Below, piece after piece: positions 19,496 through 28,859 of a DNA stretch of 64,000 nucleotides. Location of the stretch: the NCBI RefSeq assembly GCF_029814825.1, contig NZ_CP122379.1, positions 2,356,001 to 2,420,000 on the forward strand. The letters are read 5' to 3'. The notes under the pieces are model-generated. The model worked only from the letters and a program-made list of their open reading frames with translations, had not been told where the DNA came from and did no database searches. How positions within the stretch are numbered: position 1 is the first letter of the stretch; each line of letters starts with the position of its first letter. A program made the translations under genes and the position numbers. The stretch comes from Aequorivita marisscotiae. Lineage in GTDB: Bacteria > Bacteroidota > Bacteroidia > Flavobacteriales > Flavobacteriaceae.

Positions 19496-20113
19496 ATGAC
19501 ATCAATCAAAACGAAATCAATCAAAAAACAAATCGTATTAAAAATGGCTTGTGTAGCCTTGGCGTTATCATCTAGTATAGCATACGCACAAAACAAAAAT
19601 TCAGAAACAACAACACAAAGGGATGGTTTTATCTTAGAATTCGTAGTAGGAGGAGGTATTATAAGTATAGAAGATAGTGCTGGTATGCAAACGTTCGACG
19701 AGGCTCAAGGTGCATTTGTTTTTCCAGATTTAAAGTTAGGCTACATGTTAAATGAAAAGCTCGCCATTACAGTCTCTATGCCAGGAATGATATACGAATT
19801 TCAGGATAATGACAGGCACTTTGGAGGGTTTATTCCAGGACTTCAATATTGGGTGAAAGATCGCTGGTGGGTTCATGGAGGAATCGGTTTAGCAATAGAT
19901 TCGCCAGCACTATATGATATTGAGGACCATGTAAACGACGATTGGAACTTTGGTTGCGCGGTTAAGGCAAGTAGTGGGTACGAAATTTATAAGAAGAAAA
20001 ACTTTGCGCTGAACCTTCAGGCTAATGTCCTTCTTGGTCGTGCGTTTTTAGATGGCGATGCACACAGAGATGCAGTAACCTGTAATATAGGATTTGGCTT
20101 TAGCTGGTTATAA
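19496..20113 (+). CDS. Outer-membrane beta-barrel-like protein
   Basis: 205 residues with a long signal peptide ending near SSSIAYAQ. Alternating hydrophobic/aromatic strands (LKLGYMLNEKLAITVSMPG, WWVHGGIGLAIDSPAL) and a terminal aromatic-rich strand CNIGFGFSWL suggest an 8-stranded outer-membrane barrel. No specific family recognised. Confidence 0.6.
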   Translation: MTSIKTKSIKKQIVLKMACVALALSSSIAYAQNKNSETTTQRDGFILEFVVGGGIISIEDSAGMQTFDEAQGAFVFPDLKLGYMLNEKLAITVSMPGMIYEFQDNDRHFGGFIPGLQYWVKDRWWVHGGIGLAIDSPALYDIEDHVNDDWNFGCAVKASSGYEIYKKKNFALNLQANVLLGRAFLDGDAHRDAVTCNIGFGFSWL

Positions 20114-20166
20114 GCTATAATAGCAATAATGTATTCCAAAAATCATCATGAAATTAAGTAGCTGAA

Positions 20167-20202
20167 TAGCATCCTATGAATTCTATGTATTTTAGGATGC
20201 TA
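20167..20202 (+). terminator. Stem-loop after beta-barrel gene
   Basis: TAGCATCCTA (20167-20176) and TAGGATGCTA (20193-20202) form a perfect 10-bp stem, 54 bp after the stop at 20113. No strong T-run follows. Confidence 0.4.
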
Positions 20203-20233
20203 TAAGCGAAGAGGTATAAAATTTAAAAATGTA

Positions 20234-20303
20234 TTTCTAAAAAATAGATTTGATTTTGAATGAAATCTTGAACAACAGATAAAAAGATCTGAAGAATTTA
20301 TTT
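20234..20303 (+). pseudogene. Remnant of DUF6624 gene C-terminus (copy 2)
   Basis: Reads NRFDFE, a stop, NL, then QQIKRSEEF, matching the 10121 gene's tail NRFDFEWNLKEQIKR. The tryptophan codon TGG has become TGA. Only the tail survives; it precedes the CPBP gene at 20316. Confidence 0.75.
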
Positions 20304-20315
20304 TAGCAAAACAAA

Positions 20316-21098
20316 ATGATTAGTAATAAAAATCGCATTAGGACTGCAGCGGTTATAGTTGTTCTATTCGTAATAGGCACGCTTCTAAATATTCCTTTTA
20401 GTCGAGAATTAAAACGATTAAAAATTGAGGCAGGTGATGCAAATGTAAGGCTATCAGATTCCATATTTAGTGATGTAATACAAACAGGGATTTATGGTCT
20501 TATTTTAGGCATAATTATGGTTTTTGTTGGTTTATGGATTTCAAAGAAAGCACAATTGGGTGCACCAGTAATTGAAAGTTTCTTTTCAAATCAAAAGAAC
20601 AGAACACAAACTCATTTTTTTAAAACGCTATTATTTCCTTTAGCTTATAGTGTAGTCTTAGCATTGGCAATACTTTTGGTTCATAATCTAATTAGAGATT
20701 ACTTTCCTGTAGCTAGTATTGTTGAAAGACCTTCCAAACCGTTTTATGCTATTGTGTCTTTTTCAGCAGGAATTACTGAAGAAATTATCTTTCGGTTAGG
20801 ATTAATGTCTCTTATTGTAGTAGTAATTCAGCGTTTCAAAAAAAAAACAAATCCGTCACCAAGCGTGGTTTGGGTGGGCATAATCATTACAGCATTATGT
20901 TTTGGCTTAGTGCATTTACCGCTATCAAAAAACTTTGCAAATCTCACTTTGGTAACTGTAAGTTCTACTATGATAGGTAATCTTATCACAGGGTCATTTT
21001 TTGGTTGGGTGTATTGGAAACGTGGTTTAATAGTAGCAATAATTGTGCATATTGTTTGGGATTTGGTTTTTCATGTAGTTGGCTCGCCTTATTTGTAG
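20316..21098 (+). CDS. CPBP family intramembrane metalloprotease
   Basis: 260 residues, polytopic. CPBP motifs: EEIIFR (EExxxR) near 158, FGLVH (FxxxH) near 197 and HIVWD (HxxxD variant of HxxxN) near 246. The D in the third motif is an accepted variant. Transcribed with the + strand cluster; target unknown. Confidence 0.88.
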   Translation: MISNKNRIRTAAVIVVLFVIGTLLNIPFSRELKRLKIEAGDANVRLSDSIFSDVIQTGIYGLILGIIMVFVGLWISKKAQLGAPVIESFFSNQKNRTQTHFFKTLLFPLAYSVVLALAILLVHNLIRDYFPVASIVERPSKPFYAIVSFSAGITEEIIFRLGLMSLIVVVIQRFKKKTNPSPSVVWVGIIITALCFGLVHLPLSKNFANLTLVTVSSTMIGNLITGSFFGWVYWKRGLIVAIIVHIVWDLVFHVVGSPYL

Positions 21099-21147
21099 AA
21101 TAGTGTTCCGATAATGAAATTCGAACCTTTAATAGCTTAATTAACCG

Positions 21148-21155
21148 CAACTTTG
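21148..21155 (+). promoter_or_regulatory. Candidate -7 box before 21173 oxidoreductase
   Basis: CAACTTTG follows the phrase TTAACCG and ends 17 bp before the ATG. The same arrangement (TTAACCA then CAATTTTG) precedes the intact paralogue at 23350 and its remnant at 28860, so promoter and gene were duplicated together. Confidence 0.4.
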
Positions 21156-21172
21156 TAGTAAATAATAAAATT

Positions 21173-22135
21173 ATGAAAGTAGCAATTTATACAACATATG
21201 GTTCACCCGAAGTTATTCAGATAATTGATGTTGAAATTCCATCACCAAAACCAAATGAGATTTTAGTAAAAATTAAAGCATCATCTGCTACAAGAGCAGA
21301 TACCATGATGCGCCAGGGAATACCAAAATATGGAAGATTGTTTTTAGGACTTTTCAAACCAAAAAACACAGCTTTAGGCACTGGGTTTTCAGGAGTTGTA
21401 GGGGCTATAGGTTCACAAATCACTAAATTTAAAATAGGCGATGAAGTTTTTGGCGAGAAATTGACAGGTAATGGGAGTAATGCGGAATACCTATGTATCA
21501 GTGAAAATGAACTTATAGAGAATAAACCAAAGAATATTTCTCATATTGAAGCTGCACCAATTTGCGACGGTTTTTTAACCTCTTATAATTTCTTAAAACA
21601 GCATGCAAAAATTAAAGAAGGTCAACATGTTTTAGTTAATGGAGCTTCTGGTAGTTTAGGTTCATCTGCGGTTCAATTAGCGAAAACAATGGGTGCAAAA
21701 GTAACGGGAATTTGCAGTTCAAAAAATATTGATTATGTACTGGCACTAGGTGCAGATGAAGTATTGGATTACACAAAGATTAATATTAACGCGCAGCAAA
21801 CAAAATATGATGTTATCTATGATGCTGTTGGTAAGCTTAATTATTACAACTCTAAAAATAATTTAAATACCAATGGTATTTTCATGACACCTGTATTAAG
21901 TATTCAAATATTATGGCAAATGCTATTGCTCCCTAAAAAAGTTAAGTTTGAAGCTACTGGCATAAAATAGACCGAAGACTTAAAACGTTTATTAAAGGAT
22001 TTAAAAAGCCTCTTTGAACAAGGTCGAATATATACCCATATTTATAAAAAATATGGCCTTTCGGATATAAAATATGCACATCAATACCTTGACACAGGTC
22101 GAAAAGTAGGTAATGTAGTTATCATCAATCAATAA
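21173..22135 (+). pseudogene. Quinone oxidoreductase-like gene with in-frame TAG
   Basis: An MDR-type reductase (GTGFSGVVGAIGSQI; nucleotide loop NGASGSLGSSAVQLAK) open for 265 residues to a TAG at 21968-21970. The same frame then continues for 54 codons, TEDLKRLLKDLKSLF to GRKVGNVVIINQ and TAA at 22133, supplying exactly the C-terminus expected for a ~320-residue enzyme. A single nonsense change seems to separate a functional gene from this one. Truncated expression or readthrough cannot be excluded. Confidence 0.8.
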
Positions 22136-22150
22136 ATCATCTACCATAAA

Positions 22151-23215
22151 ATGAAAAATAAAAGTTTTGAAAATGCAAAAGAGCAAAGCAAACTATTAGA
22201 AAATGATTTGTATAAGAACCCTCAAAAATACCGTGTATTAACTGGAGATAGGCCTACAGGTAATTTGCATCTTGGTCATTATTTTGGATCGATTATAAAT
22301 CGTATAAAATTGCAAAGTGCAGGTATTGAGACTTATGTTTTAATTGCTGATTATCAGGTGTTGACAGATAGAAACGTTTTTAATGAAATTTCAAAATTTA
22401 CCTTTGAATTAACTTTGGATTATTTAGCTTGTGGTTTAGACCCTGAAAATTATAAGACACACATTTTTCCTCATAGTCATATTCCTGAATTAAACCAATT
22501 AACTATTCCGTTTCTTACATTAGTATCCAGTTCAGAATTAAACAAAAATCCAACTGTTAAGGAAGAAATTATAGCTTCAGGAATGAATACTATTAATGCA
22601 GGTATGTATATCTATCCAGTTCACCAAGCTGCAGATATTTTGTTTTGCAAAAGTAATGTTGTTCCTGTAGGCAAAGACCAATTACCACATATAGAATTAA
22701 CCCGAAAAATTGCAAAACGCTTTAATACGAAATTCAATAGTAATATTTTTCCAGAACCAGTTGCGCTTTTTACTGATACCCCAACTATTCTTGGGTTAGA
22801 CGGTATTCAAAAAATGAGTAAGAGTCGTAACAATTCAATTATGATAAAGTCAACAACTGATGAAACAGTAAAACTAATAAAATCTGCCAAAACTGATTCA
22901 AACCGTTACATAACTTATGACCCCGAAAACAGACCAGAAGTTTCCAACTTACTTAAGTTAGCTTCCTTATGTTCAGATAAAAATCCAACAGCTATTGCTG
23001 ATGAAATTGGAGGCCAAGGATCAGGAAAACTTAAACAGCTAACAGCTGAAGCCATAAACACATATTTTGAACCCATTAGGAAGAAAAGAATAGAACTTGA
23101 AGAAAATAAGGATTATGTGAGGAATATTTTGATTCAAGGAATTACAAAAGCAAGAGAAACAGCTATTGAAACGTTGAGCGAAGTCACTGAAGCAATGAAT
23201 ATGAAAATAGCATAG
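22151..23215 (+). CDS. trpS: Tryptophan--tRNA ligase, DRPTG-type (likely second TrpRS)
   Basis: 354-residue class I aminoacyl-tRNA synthetase. Signatures: TGDRPTGNLHLGHYFGS (HIGH motif HLGH near 41) and KMSKS (KMSKSRNN near 223). The DRPTG form, with HxGHY rather than the GNY of most Bacteroidota housekeeping TrpRS as I recall it, is typical of the Firmicutes/TrpRS-II group. Placed among accessory genes 15 bp after a broken oxidoreductase, it looks like an acquired extra copy, perhaps giving tolerance to a TrpRS inhibitor. Whether a housekeeping trpS exists elsewhere cannot be seen. Confidence 0.88.
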   Translation: MKNKSFENAKEQSKLLENDLYKNPQKYRVLTGDRPTGNLHLGHYFGSIINRIKLQSAGIETYVLIADYQVLTDRNVFNEISKFTFELTLDYLACGLDPENYKTHIFPHSHIPELNQLTIPFLTLVSSSELNKNPTVKEEIIASGMNTINAGMYIYPVHQAADILFCKSNVVPVGKDQLPHIELTRKIAKRFNTKFNSNIFPEPVALFTDTPTILGLDGIQKMSKSRNNSIMIKSTTDETVKLIKSAKTDSNRYITYDPENRPEVSNLLKLASLCSDKNPTAIADEIGGQGSGKLKQLTAEAINTYFEPIRKKRIELEENKDYVRNILIQGITKARETAIETLSEVTEAMNMKIA

Positions 23216-23304
23216 CACTAACTTCAACGACGTAGTGAAATTGATAAAACATGCAAGGAGTAAAATAGAGTTATCAATTAAGTTCCAATTTCAAAACACG
23301 AACT

Positions 23305-23332
23305 TTTGTACCCCACATTTTAACCAATTTTG
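23305..23332 (+). promoter_or_regulatory. Candidate promoter of 23350 oxidoreductase
   Basis: TTTG at 23305-23308, 16 bp spacer, CAATTTTG at 23325-23332, close to the Bacteroidota -33/-7 pair. The same sequence, with the first TTTG mutated to TTTC, stands at 28884-28910 before the remnant copy. Confidence 0.45.
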
Positions 23333-23349
23333 CTGTAAACAAAACAATT

Positions 23350-24282
23350 ATGAAAGCAATAGAATGTCTAAAATATGGCGATGTAGAAAACCTGGTGCTG
23401 AGGAATGTTAAAACACCAATACCAAAAGATAATGAAGTACTTATAAAAATATTTGCTACTTCAGTAACTACAAGTGATGTTCTTATTCGGAGAATGAATG
23501 AACCTTTGATCCCCAGATTTATACTTCAACTTATATTTGGTTTTGGACGTCCGAGAAATCCTATATTGGGTATGGTAACAGCTGGAATTGTAGAGAGCAA
23601 AGGTAAAGATGTGTCAATGTTTGAAATAGGGGATGAGGTTTTTGCCTACGGTTCTATTTCATCTACCAAACGTCGTTTTGGTTCTTATGCAGAATATATT
23701 TGTTTATCCGAAGATTGGAATCTGGCACTAAAACCTGTAAATCTTAGTTTTGAGGAAGCTGCAGCGATTCCTTATGGTGGTTTGCTGGCTTCTCATTTAT
23801 TAAAAAAGACGAGTATAAACAGGGGCGACAGGGTTTTAATTTATGGAGCGTCAGGAAGTATAGGTACCATGGCGATACAATTGGCGAAGCATATGGGTGC
23901 TCATGTTACTAGTGTATGCAGTGGTAGAAATTTCAAATTAGTAAAATCTTTAGGAAGTGATAAGATAATTGACTACACCTTAGAAAACGCTGAAAATCAA
24001 TTAGAAACGTATAAATATGTAATTGATGCTGTAGGCAATTCGAAATCATCGAAACTAAAAGAAAAGAGTAAAAAAGTATTGACATCGAATGGCAAATATA
24101 TATCCATCGATCATGGAACTCCATCAACTACAAAAAAAGCTTTTTTTAATTTAAAAACTTTAGTAGAACAAGAGAAGATTGTCCCTGTTATTGATCGAAT
24201 ATATCCTTTAGAAAAAATTGCCGAAGCTCATAGATATGTTGAGATGGGGCATAAAAGAGGAAATGTGGTGGTCACAATTTAG
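23350..24282 (+). CDS. Quinone oxidoreductase-like NAD(P)-dependent reductase
   Basis: 310 residues, MDR family without zinc ligands. GMVTAGIVESKG marks the GroES-like domain and YGASGSIGTMAIQLAK (near 160-176) the cofactor loop; the C-terminus HRYVEMGHKRGNVVVTI is typical. Intact paralogue of the broken 21173 gene and source of the remnant at 28860-29033. Confidence 0.88.
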   Translation: MKAIECLKYGDVENLVLRNVKTPIPKDNEVLIKIFATSVTTSDVLIRRMNEPLIPRFILQLIFGFGRPRNPILGMVTAGIVESKGKDVSMFEIGDEVFAYGSISSTKRRFGSYAEYICLSEDWNLALKPVNLSFEEAAAIPYGGLLASHLLKKTSINRGDRVLIYGASGSIGTMAIQLAKHMGAHVTSVCSGRNFKLVKSLGSDKIIDYTLENAENQLETYKYVIDAVGNSKSSKLKEKSKKVLTSNGKYISIDHGTPSTTKKAFFNLKTLVEQEKIVPVIDRIYPLEKIAEAHRYVEMGHKRGNVVVTI

Positions 24283-24392
24283 TTGAGCTTATAAATCATT
24301 CATCAAAAAGCAGTATAACCAAGTATACTTGTTAAAGCCTGCAATAAATAGGTTACCCGCCTATTATATTAATTACTAAATATTAAACGGTA

Positions 24393-24400
24393 TAAATTTG
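24393..24400 (+). promoter_or_regulatory. Candidate -7 box, TAAATTTG
   Basis: A perfect TAnnTTTG match in the 319-bp gap between 24282 and 24602. No convincing -33 element is seen 17-23 bp upstream. Nothing else was recognised in this gap. Confidence 0.35.
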
Positions 24401-24601
24401 CCGATTAACATAAACTTTTAAAGTATTTATATTTCATAATGAACGATATTTAAAACAAGCAGAGAACACTTTACAAGAATCTGAATGGGTAAAATCTTCC
24501 CAACTAACTGTTATGTAAAGGTTCGCTCCATTATTTTAAGAAATACAAGTTTCTTATTTATTTTTTTTGCTTTGAGCACTAACCAAGAAAACAATAATAT
24601 T

Positions 24602-25054
24602 ATGACACTACAAGCAGCTTATGCCTTTTTTGAAAGTTTAAAAAAGGAAACAACCAATAAATCTGAAATTAAGGTGTATGATAATTTCCTTGATATTCTA
24701 ACCAGGTTGAAGAATAGAGAGTTCACGAAAGATGAACTTCAATCCATTGAAAAGGAACTTGATCGCTTAGATCTAAAACCCAAAATGGGAAATAACAAAA
24801 AGTACTTCAACAAAATGCTAAAAGACTTTAGAGTATTTTTAAAAGAAAAGCATTCTTTAATTTCGGCAGGATACTATGTAAAAGTTGGAGTATCTATTGG
24901 AGCTGCCTTCGGTGTAGTTTTAGGCGTTATCCTAGGTTCACGTTTTGAAAGGTCTTTAGGAATCGCGGTAGGAATTAGTGTTGGCATAGTAATCGGCTTA
25001 TTTATTGACCGAAAAATGGACACTCAAGCTAAGGCTTCAGGAACCATCCTTTAA
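24602..25054 (+). CDS. Small protein with C-terminal glycine-zipper membrane domain
   Basis: The frame opens at 24485, but the segment before the ATG at 24602 has an unusual composition; starting at 24602 gives 150 residues with a soluble helical N-terminus (about 1-88, charged) and two glycine-rich membrane helices (GASIGAAFGVVLGVILG; LGIAVGISVGIVIGLFID). The membrane part resembles the 53-aa protein at 16761. Function unknown. Confidence 0.65.
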   Translation: MTLQAAYAFFESLKKETTNKSEIKVYDNFLDILTRLKNREFTKDELQSIEKELDRLDLKPKMGNNKKYFNKMLKDFRVFLKEKHSLISAGYYVKVGVSIGAAFGVVLGVILGSRFERSLGIAVGISVGIVIGLFIDRKMDTQAKASGTIL

Positions 25055-25104
25055 CTCAATGGACACCAAATAGCTACAACGACCAAATATATTACAACTA
25101 AGCC

Positions 25105-25136
25105 ATTAGTTATAACTAATAATTTAGTTACATTTG
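25105..25136 (+). promoter_or_regulatory. Palindromic operator and -7 box before esterase gene
   Basis: A perfect 16-bp palindrome ATTAGTTATAACTAAT at 25105-25120 is followed by TACATTTG at 25129-25136, a perfect TAnnTTTG. Together they look like a repressor- or activator-controlled promoter with a 150-nt leader for the 25287 gene. Confidence 0.45.
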
Positions 25137-25286
25137 TCTTCGTAAGGGATGTATTATTGCAAAATCCAAACCTATTATATACTCTAAAGGCCATGTGGAT
25201 TTAGGCTTGATTCGTTTTCTTAAAATAAATTATTTCCTAACTAATCAACGTAATTCATCTGAACACGTTGAAAAATTAATTAAATA

Positions 25287-26537
25287 ATGAATAGAACACT
25301 CGTATTATTAGTAATTGGCATAAGTTTTATCTTTCTACAAGTTGTAAATAGCCAAACCGATCACAATATTTCATTTCTGCAAAAAGTTGGTACTTTGGAT
25401 AGCATATATTCCGAAAGCCTGAAAGAATACAGGAAAATTTATGTGCAACTTCCTGCAAACTTTAACGCCAGAGAAAAGGAAAAATACCCCGTAGTTTATA
25501 TTTTAGATGGTGAAGTGCTACTTCCTACGGTAAACAATGTTCAAGAATTTTATAGTGGTGGTTTTACGCCCGATATGGTACTTATCGGTATTTCAAACGA
25601 TAAAAACAGAATGCGTGATTTAACAACATCAAAAGTAACAGAGATGTATGGAATGCCATTTGAACAAGAAAACGGAGATGCCGCCAATTTTAGTAATTTT
25701 TTAGAGACGGAACTTATTCCTTTCGTTGAAAATAAATATCCTGTAACCAATTTTAGAACCCTAATAGGGCATTCGTATGGGGGTTTATTTACGCTTTTTT
25801 CGCTAGTACACCATCCACACTTATTTTCTAATTATATAGCAATCGACCCCAGTCTTGATTGGGATAACCAAAAATTATTTACGGAAGCTCAAAGCATGTT
25901 AGCGACTAAAGACTATAAAGGAAAATCTTTATTTATGTCATTAAATGGGCAATTAAACATGCAGGATCCAACTGTTACAATAGATAATGTTATGCAGGAT
26001 ACTTCAGATTTTACGTTTTTTCCAAGGTCTAATATTGCCTTTTCAAATATCGTAAAGCAAAACAAACAAAATGGATTGGCTTTGGAATGGAAGTTTTATC
26101 CAAGGGATCTGCACGGCACAATAGCTTTCCCGTCTATAATGGATGGCTTAATTTCCGTTTTTCGATGGTACCAGATGGAGAATACCTCTAAATTTAATTC
26201 ACCCGAAACTTCAAAGAAGGAATTATCTGAAATAATAAAATACCGCGCAAAAAAACTAAAAACTTATTTTAAATACTCTGTGCCACCATATCCTGAAGAT
26301 TTATTGAATATGCTCGGAAATATGAGCTTAGATATGGAACAACCGGAAAAGGCGAAAATGTTCTTTGATTTCGATATTGAATTTTACCCCAATAGTCCCA
26401 ATGCTTATGATTCTATGGCAGATTATTATGAAAGAACTGATGATTATAAAAATGCTTTAAAATTTGTGACCAAAGCGTATGAAATAAGTGGGGATAATTA
26501 TTATAAAGAAAGAATGGAAGCATTAAAGAAAAAATAA
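25287..26537 (+). CDS. Secreted esterase (alpha/beta hydrolase, PF00756-like) with TPR tail
   Basis: 416 residues with a signal peptide. Esterase D/IroE-type features: KYPVVYILDGE near 72, nucleophile elbow GHSYGG near 162, IAIDPSLDWDN and the late DLHG near 274. Residues 335-416 are a TPR tail (SPNAYDSMADYYERTDDY) like those on the hydrolases at 2484, 16927 and 26594. Could hydrolyse siderophore or acyl esters; not determinable. Confidence 0.86.
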   Translation: MNRTLVLLVIGISFIFLQVVNSQTDHNISFLQKVGTLDSIYSESLKEYRKIYVQLPANFNAREKEKYPVVYILDGEVLLPTVNNVQEFYSGGFTPDMVLIGISNDKNRMRDLTTSKVTEMYGMPFEQENGDAANFSNFLETELIPFVENKYPVTNFRTLIGHSYGGLFTLFSLVHHPHLFSNYIAIDPSLDWDNQKLFTEAQSMLATKDYKGKSLFMSLNGQLNMQDPTVTIDNVMQDTSDFTFFPRSNIAFSNIVKQNKQNGLALEWKFYPRDLHGTIAFPSIMDGLISVFRWYQMENTSKFNSPETSKKELSEIIKYRAKKLKTYFKYSVPPYPEDLLNMLGNMSLDMEQPEKAKMFFDFDIEFYPNSPNAYDSMADYYERTDDYKNALKFVTKAYEISGDNYYKERMEALKKK

Positions 26538-26593
26538 CAGACACAATCAAAAGTTATATTTTAATAAGGTTTAGTTTTTAAAAGAAACAACAA

Positions 26594-27985
26594 ATGAAAA
26601 TTATTATCCAATTACCTATCCTGTTTGTAGCACTCCTTTTTAATACGGGTATATGTAATGCACAAGACAATTCATTAACAAAAGAGTATAAGAAAGAGGT
26701 TATTCAAAACATCACCCAATTAATGAATGATTTTTATGTGTTTCCTGAAGTTGCAAAGTTAACTGAAGCGCATCTAAAAGCTCAATTGTTAAATGGATAT
26801 TTTAATCAGTTTGAAAATAATGAAACTTTTGCAATAGCCTTGACTAACTCAGTACAAGCCATTAATAAGGACAAGCACCTGCGTATTTGGTCTAACCAAG
26901 CTAGCAACGATTCAGAAAAACCTCAGGAAAGAACAGTTGATGAATATATTACTAGAATAGATAGATCCAGAGCGGCAAATGCAGGGTTCAATACGGTTAA
27001 AATCTTGGAAGGTAATGTTGGTTATCTAGACTTAAGGGGTTTTGCCGGAATGGAAACTGGAAAGGACATTGCAGATGCTTTTATGAAATTAATGTCAAGA
27101 ACAGATGCAATCATCATTGATCTAAGCAAAAACGGGGGAGGAAGTCCCAACATGGTTCAGTACCTATGCAGTTATTTTTTTAATCAGAAATTGCTTTTAA
27201 ATAGCCTTTATTGGAGAGAAGGAAACAGTACACAAGAATTTTGGACATTAGATGAAGTTGGAGGACGTAGAATGCACGATGTTCCTTTATTCATTATTAC
27301 AAATGAAAGAACTTTCTCGGCAGCAGAAGAATTTTCATATAACATGCAAACTCAAAAGAGGGCAACTTTAGTAGGACAAACCACTGGGGGAGGTGCTAAT
27401 CCCGGACGTAGTATGAGAATCAATGCTAATTTGAATGTTTTTATTCCAATGGGAAAAGCAATTAACCCAATTACTAAAACCAATTGGGAAGGCGTAGGGG
27501 TAATCCCTGAAATAGAAACAACTGTTGAAGGTGCCTATGATAAAACACTTGACTTGGCCCAGAAAGCAGCGGAATCTTATCGGGCTAAGAGAAATAAAAC
27601 ATATAGCCAGTTGTTTATGGATTTAAATAATAAGCTTGACCATTTTACAGTTGGAAAATCAGACGACATAATTCTTGAAAGTTTAAAAAAATGTAAAGAA
27701 GCCAATTTGTTTGACGAAGGAGACGTCAATAATCTAGGGTATGAATATTTATTGACCCACAAAAAAACAAAAATAGCTGAATCGATTTTAAAAGCAAATA
27801 CTATCCTTTATCCGAATTCAGCAAATGCGTTTGATAGTTATGGTGAATCATTAATGATAAATGGTGATTTAGAAGCTTCTCTTAAAAACTATCAAAGAGC
27901 AGTTGATATTGCTGCTTCAACTGCGGATAAAGACCTCGAATTTTATCAGAAAAATTTAGAAAGTATAAAACAAAAATTCAAGTAA
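26594..27985 (+). CDS. S41 family peptidase with TPR tail
   Basis: 463 residues with a signal peptide cut after ICNAQ. The tail-specific protease/interphotoreceptor-retinoid-binding fold is shown by VGYLDLRGF, IIIDLSKNGGGSPNMVQYL and the catalytic Ser in TFSAAEEFSYNM near residue 240; GQTTGGGANPG follows. No PDZ domain is obvious, as in IRBP-like members. The last 85 residues are TPR-like (SANAFDSYGESLMINGD). Follows the esterase by 56 bp, a likely operon. Confidence 0.87.
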   Translation: MKIIIQLPILFVALLFNTGICNAQDNSLTKEYKKEVIQNITQLMNDFYVFPEVAKLTEAHLKAQLLNGYFNQFENNETFAIALTNSVQAINKDKHLRIWSNQASNDSEKPQERTVDEYITRIDRSRAANAGFNTVKILEGNVGYLDLRGFAGMETGKDIADAFMKLMSRTDAIIIDLSKNGGGSPNMVQYLCSYFFNQKLLLNSLYWREGNSTQEFWTLDEVGGRRMHDVPLFIITNERTFSAAEEFSYNMQTQKRATLVGQTTGGGANPGRSMRINANLNVFIPMGKAINPITKTNWEGVGVIPEIETTVEGAYDKTLDLAQKAAESYRAKRNKTYSQLFMDLNNKLDHFTVGKSDDIILESLKKCKEANLFDEGDVNNLGYEYLLTHKKTKIAESILKANTILYPNSANAFDSYGESLMINGDLEASLKNYQRAVDIAASTADKDLEFYQKNLESIKQKFK

Positions 27986-28144
27986 AAATAATTTTCTTCG
28001 AAATAGTAAGTGTCTAAATGGCTGGCATTCATTATGAAAATGGAACTATCTAAAAATAAAAATTCTCTATCTTGTAATATTTCTTAAAACCTGTCACTAA
28101 CTAAATAGAGACAATAAATAAGCAATCATATAAACTTTTAGAAA

Positions 28145-28285
28145 ATGGAAAACACAAAGAAATTAATTCAGGTCCTAACAAGAATTCAAACACTAAGTAG
28201 TATAGTTTAGTCCATTTTGCTCCTAGTTTGCTACAAAGTATTGGGCATAACTCAGAAATTGATTTTGGAGCAAGAAAATGCTTAA
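28145..28285 (+). pseudogene. Broken copy of small membrane protein gene (like 30280)
   Basis: ATG 28145; reads TKKLIQVLTRIQTLSSIV, TAG at 28208, SILLLVCYKVLG. It aligns with the start of the 30280 product (TKRIKQTLTRIQIISSTIWAI), the TAG standing where that protein has Trp (TGG). Confidence 0.75.
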
Positions 28286-28324
28286 CATTTAAGAACCCTA
28301 TAGACTTATAGAGAAACCCAAGTA

Positions 28325-28742
28325 ATGAAAAAAATAAAGATTATAGTATATGTTTTATCAATCATCTTGATTGGTTCGTGTCAAAGTAATACAACTGACA
28401 AAACAAAATCCTCTTCAAAACAAATAAAAAACCCTCATAATGATTTTTTGGGGGTGTGGGAATGTTGATAATCCCCTAAAGTGTTTTATTAGTAATCATA
28501 CTATGTGTGTTTAGTGTTTTTTTTCAAGAAGCAACTCATATTGTTCAAGATCCCATGAATATTTTAATAACAGAACTAAAGCTATCACTCTCACTAGAAA
28601 TGGAAATTGGCAACAGTTAATTCCTATTACAGAAAGCCTCACCCAACAATATCAGAAGGATGGAGATATTTTCCATTTATTAAGACTTGCATATTATGAA
28701 ACCGAGCAATTTGAACAAAGAACTGAAATTGGACTCGATTAA
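28325..28742 (+). pseudogene. Frameshifted lipoprotein gene
   Basis: ATG 28325 opens a lipoprotein signal (ILIGSC) and 47 residues to TGA at 28466-28468. Protein-like sequence resumes in another frame from 28524 (ITLTRNGNWQQLIPITESL, FHLLRLAYYETEQFEQ) to TAA at 28740-28742. Family not recognised. Confidence 0.6.
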
Positions 28743-28754
28743 ATCGCTTTATTT

Positions 28755-28830
28755 TAAAAGGATAGATTTGATTTTGAATGGAATTTAAAAGAGCAGATAA
28801 AAAAACTAAAGAATGTCAATTGAAAAAACA
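28755..28830 (+). pseudogene. Remnant of DUF6624 gene C-terminus (copy 3)
   Basis: Reads KDRFDFEWNLKEQIKKLKN and then stops, matching residues near the end of the 10121 product. Only the tail remains, as at 20234. Confidence 0.75.
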
Positions 28831-28859
28831 GGAAATGAGTAAAAATGAGTTAACCAATT

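Noticed and set aside
24485..24601. N-terminal extension of the 24602 gene
   Set aside because: The 39 extra residues look unlike the rest, and the ATG at 24602 gives a coherent protein.
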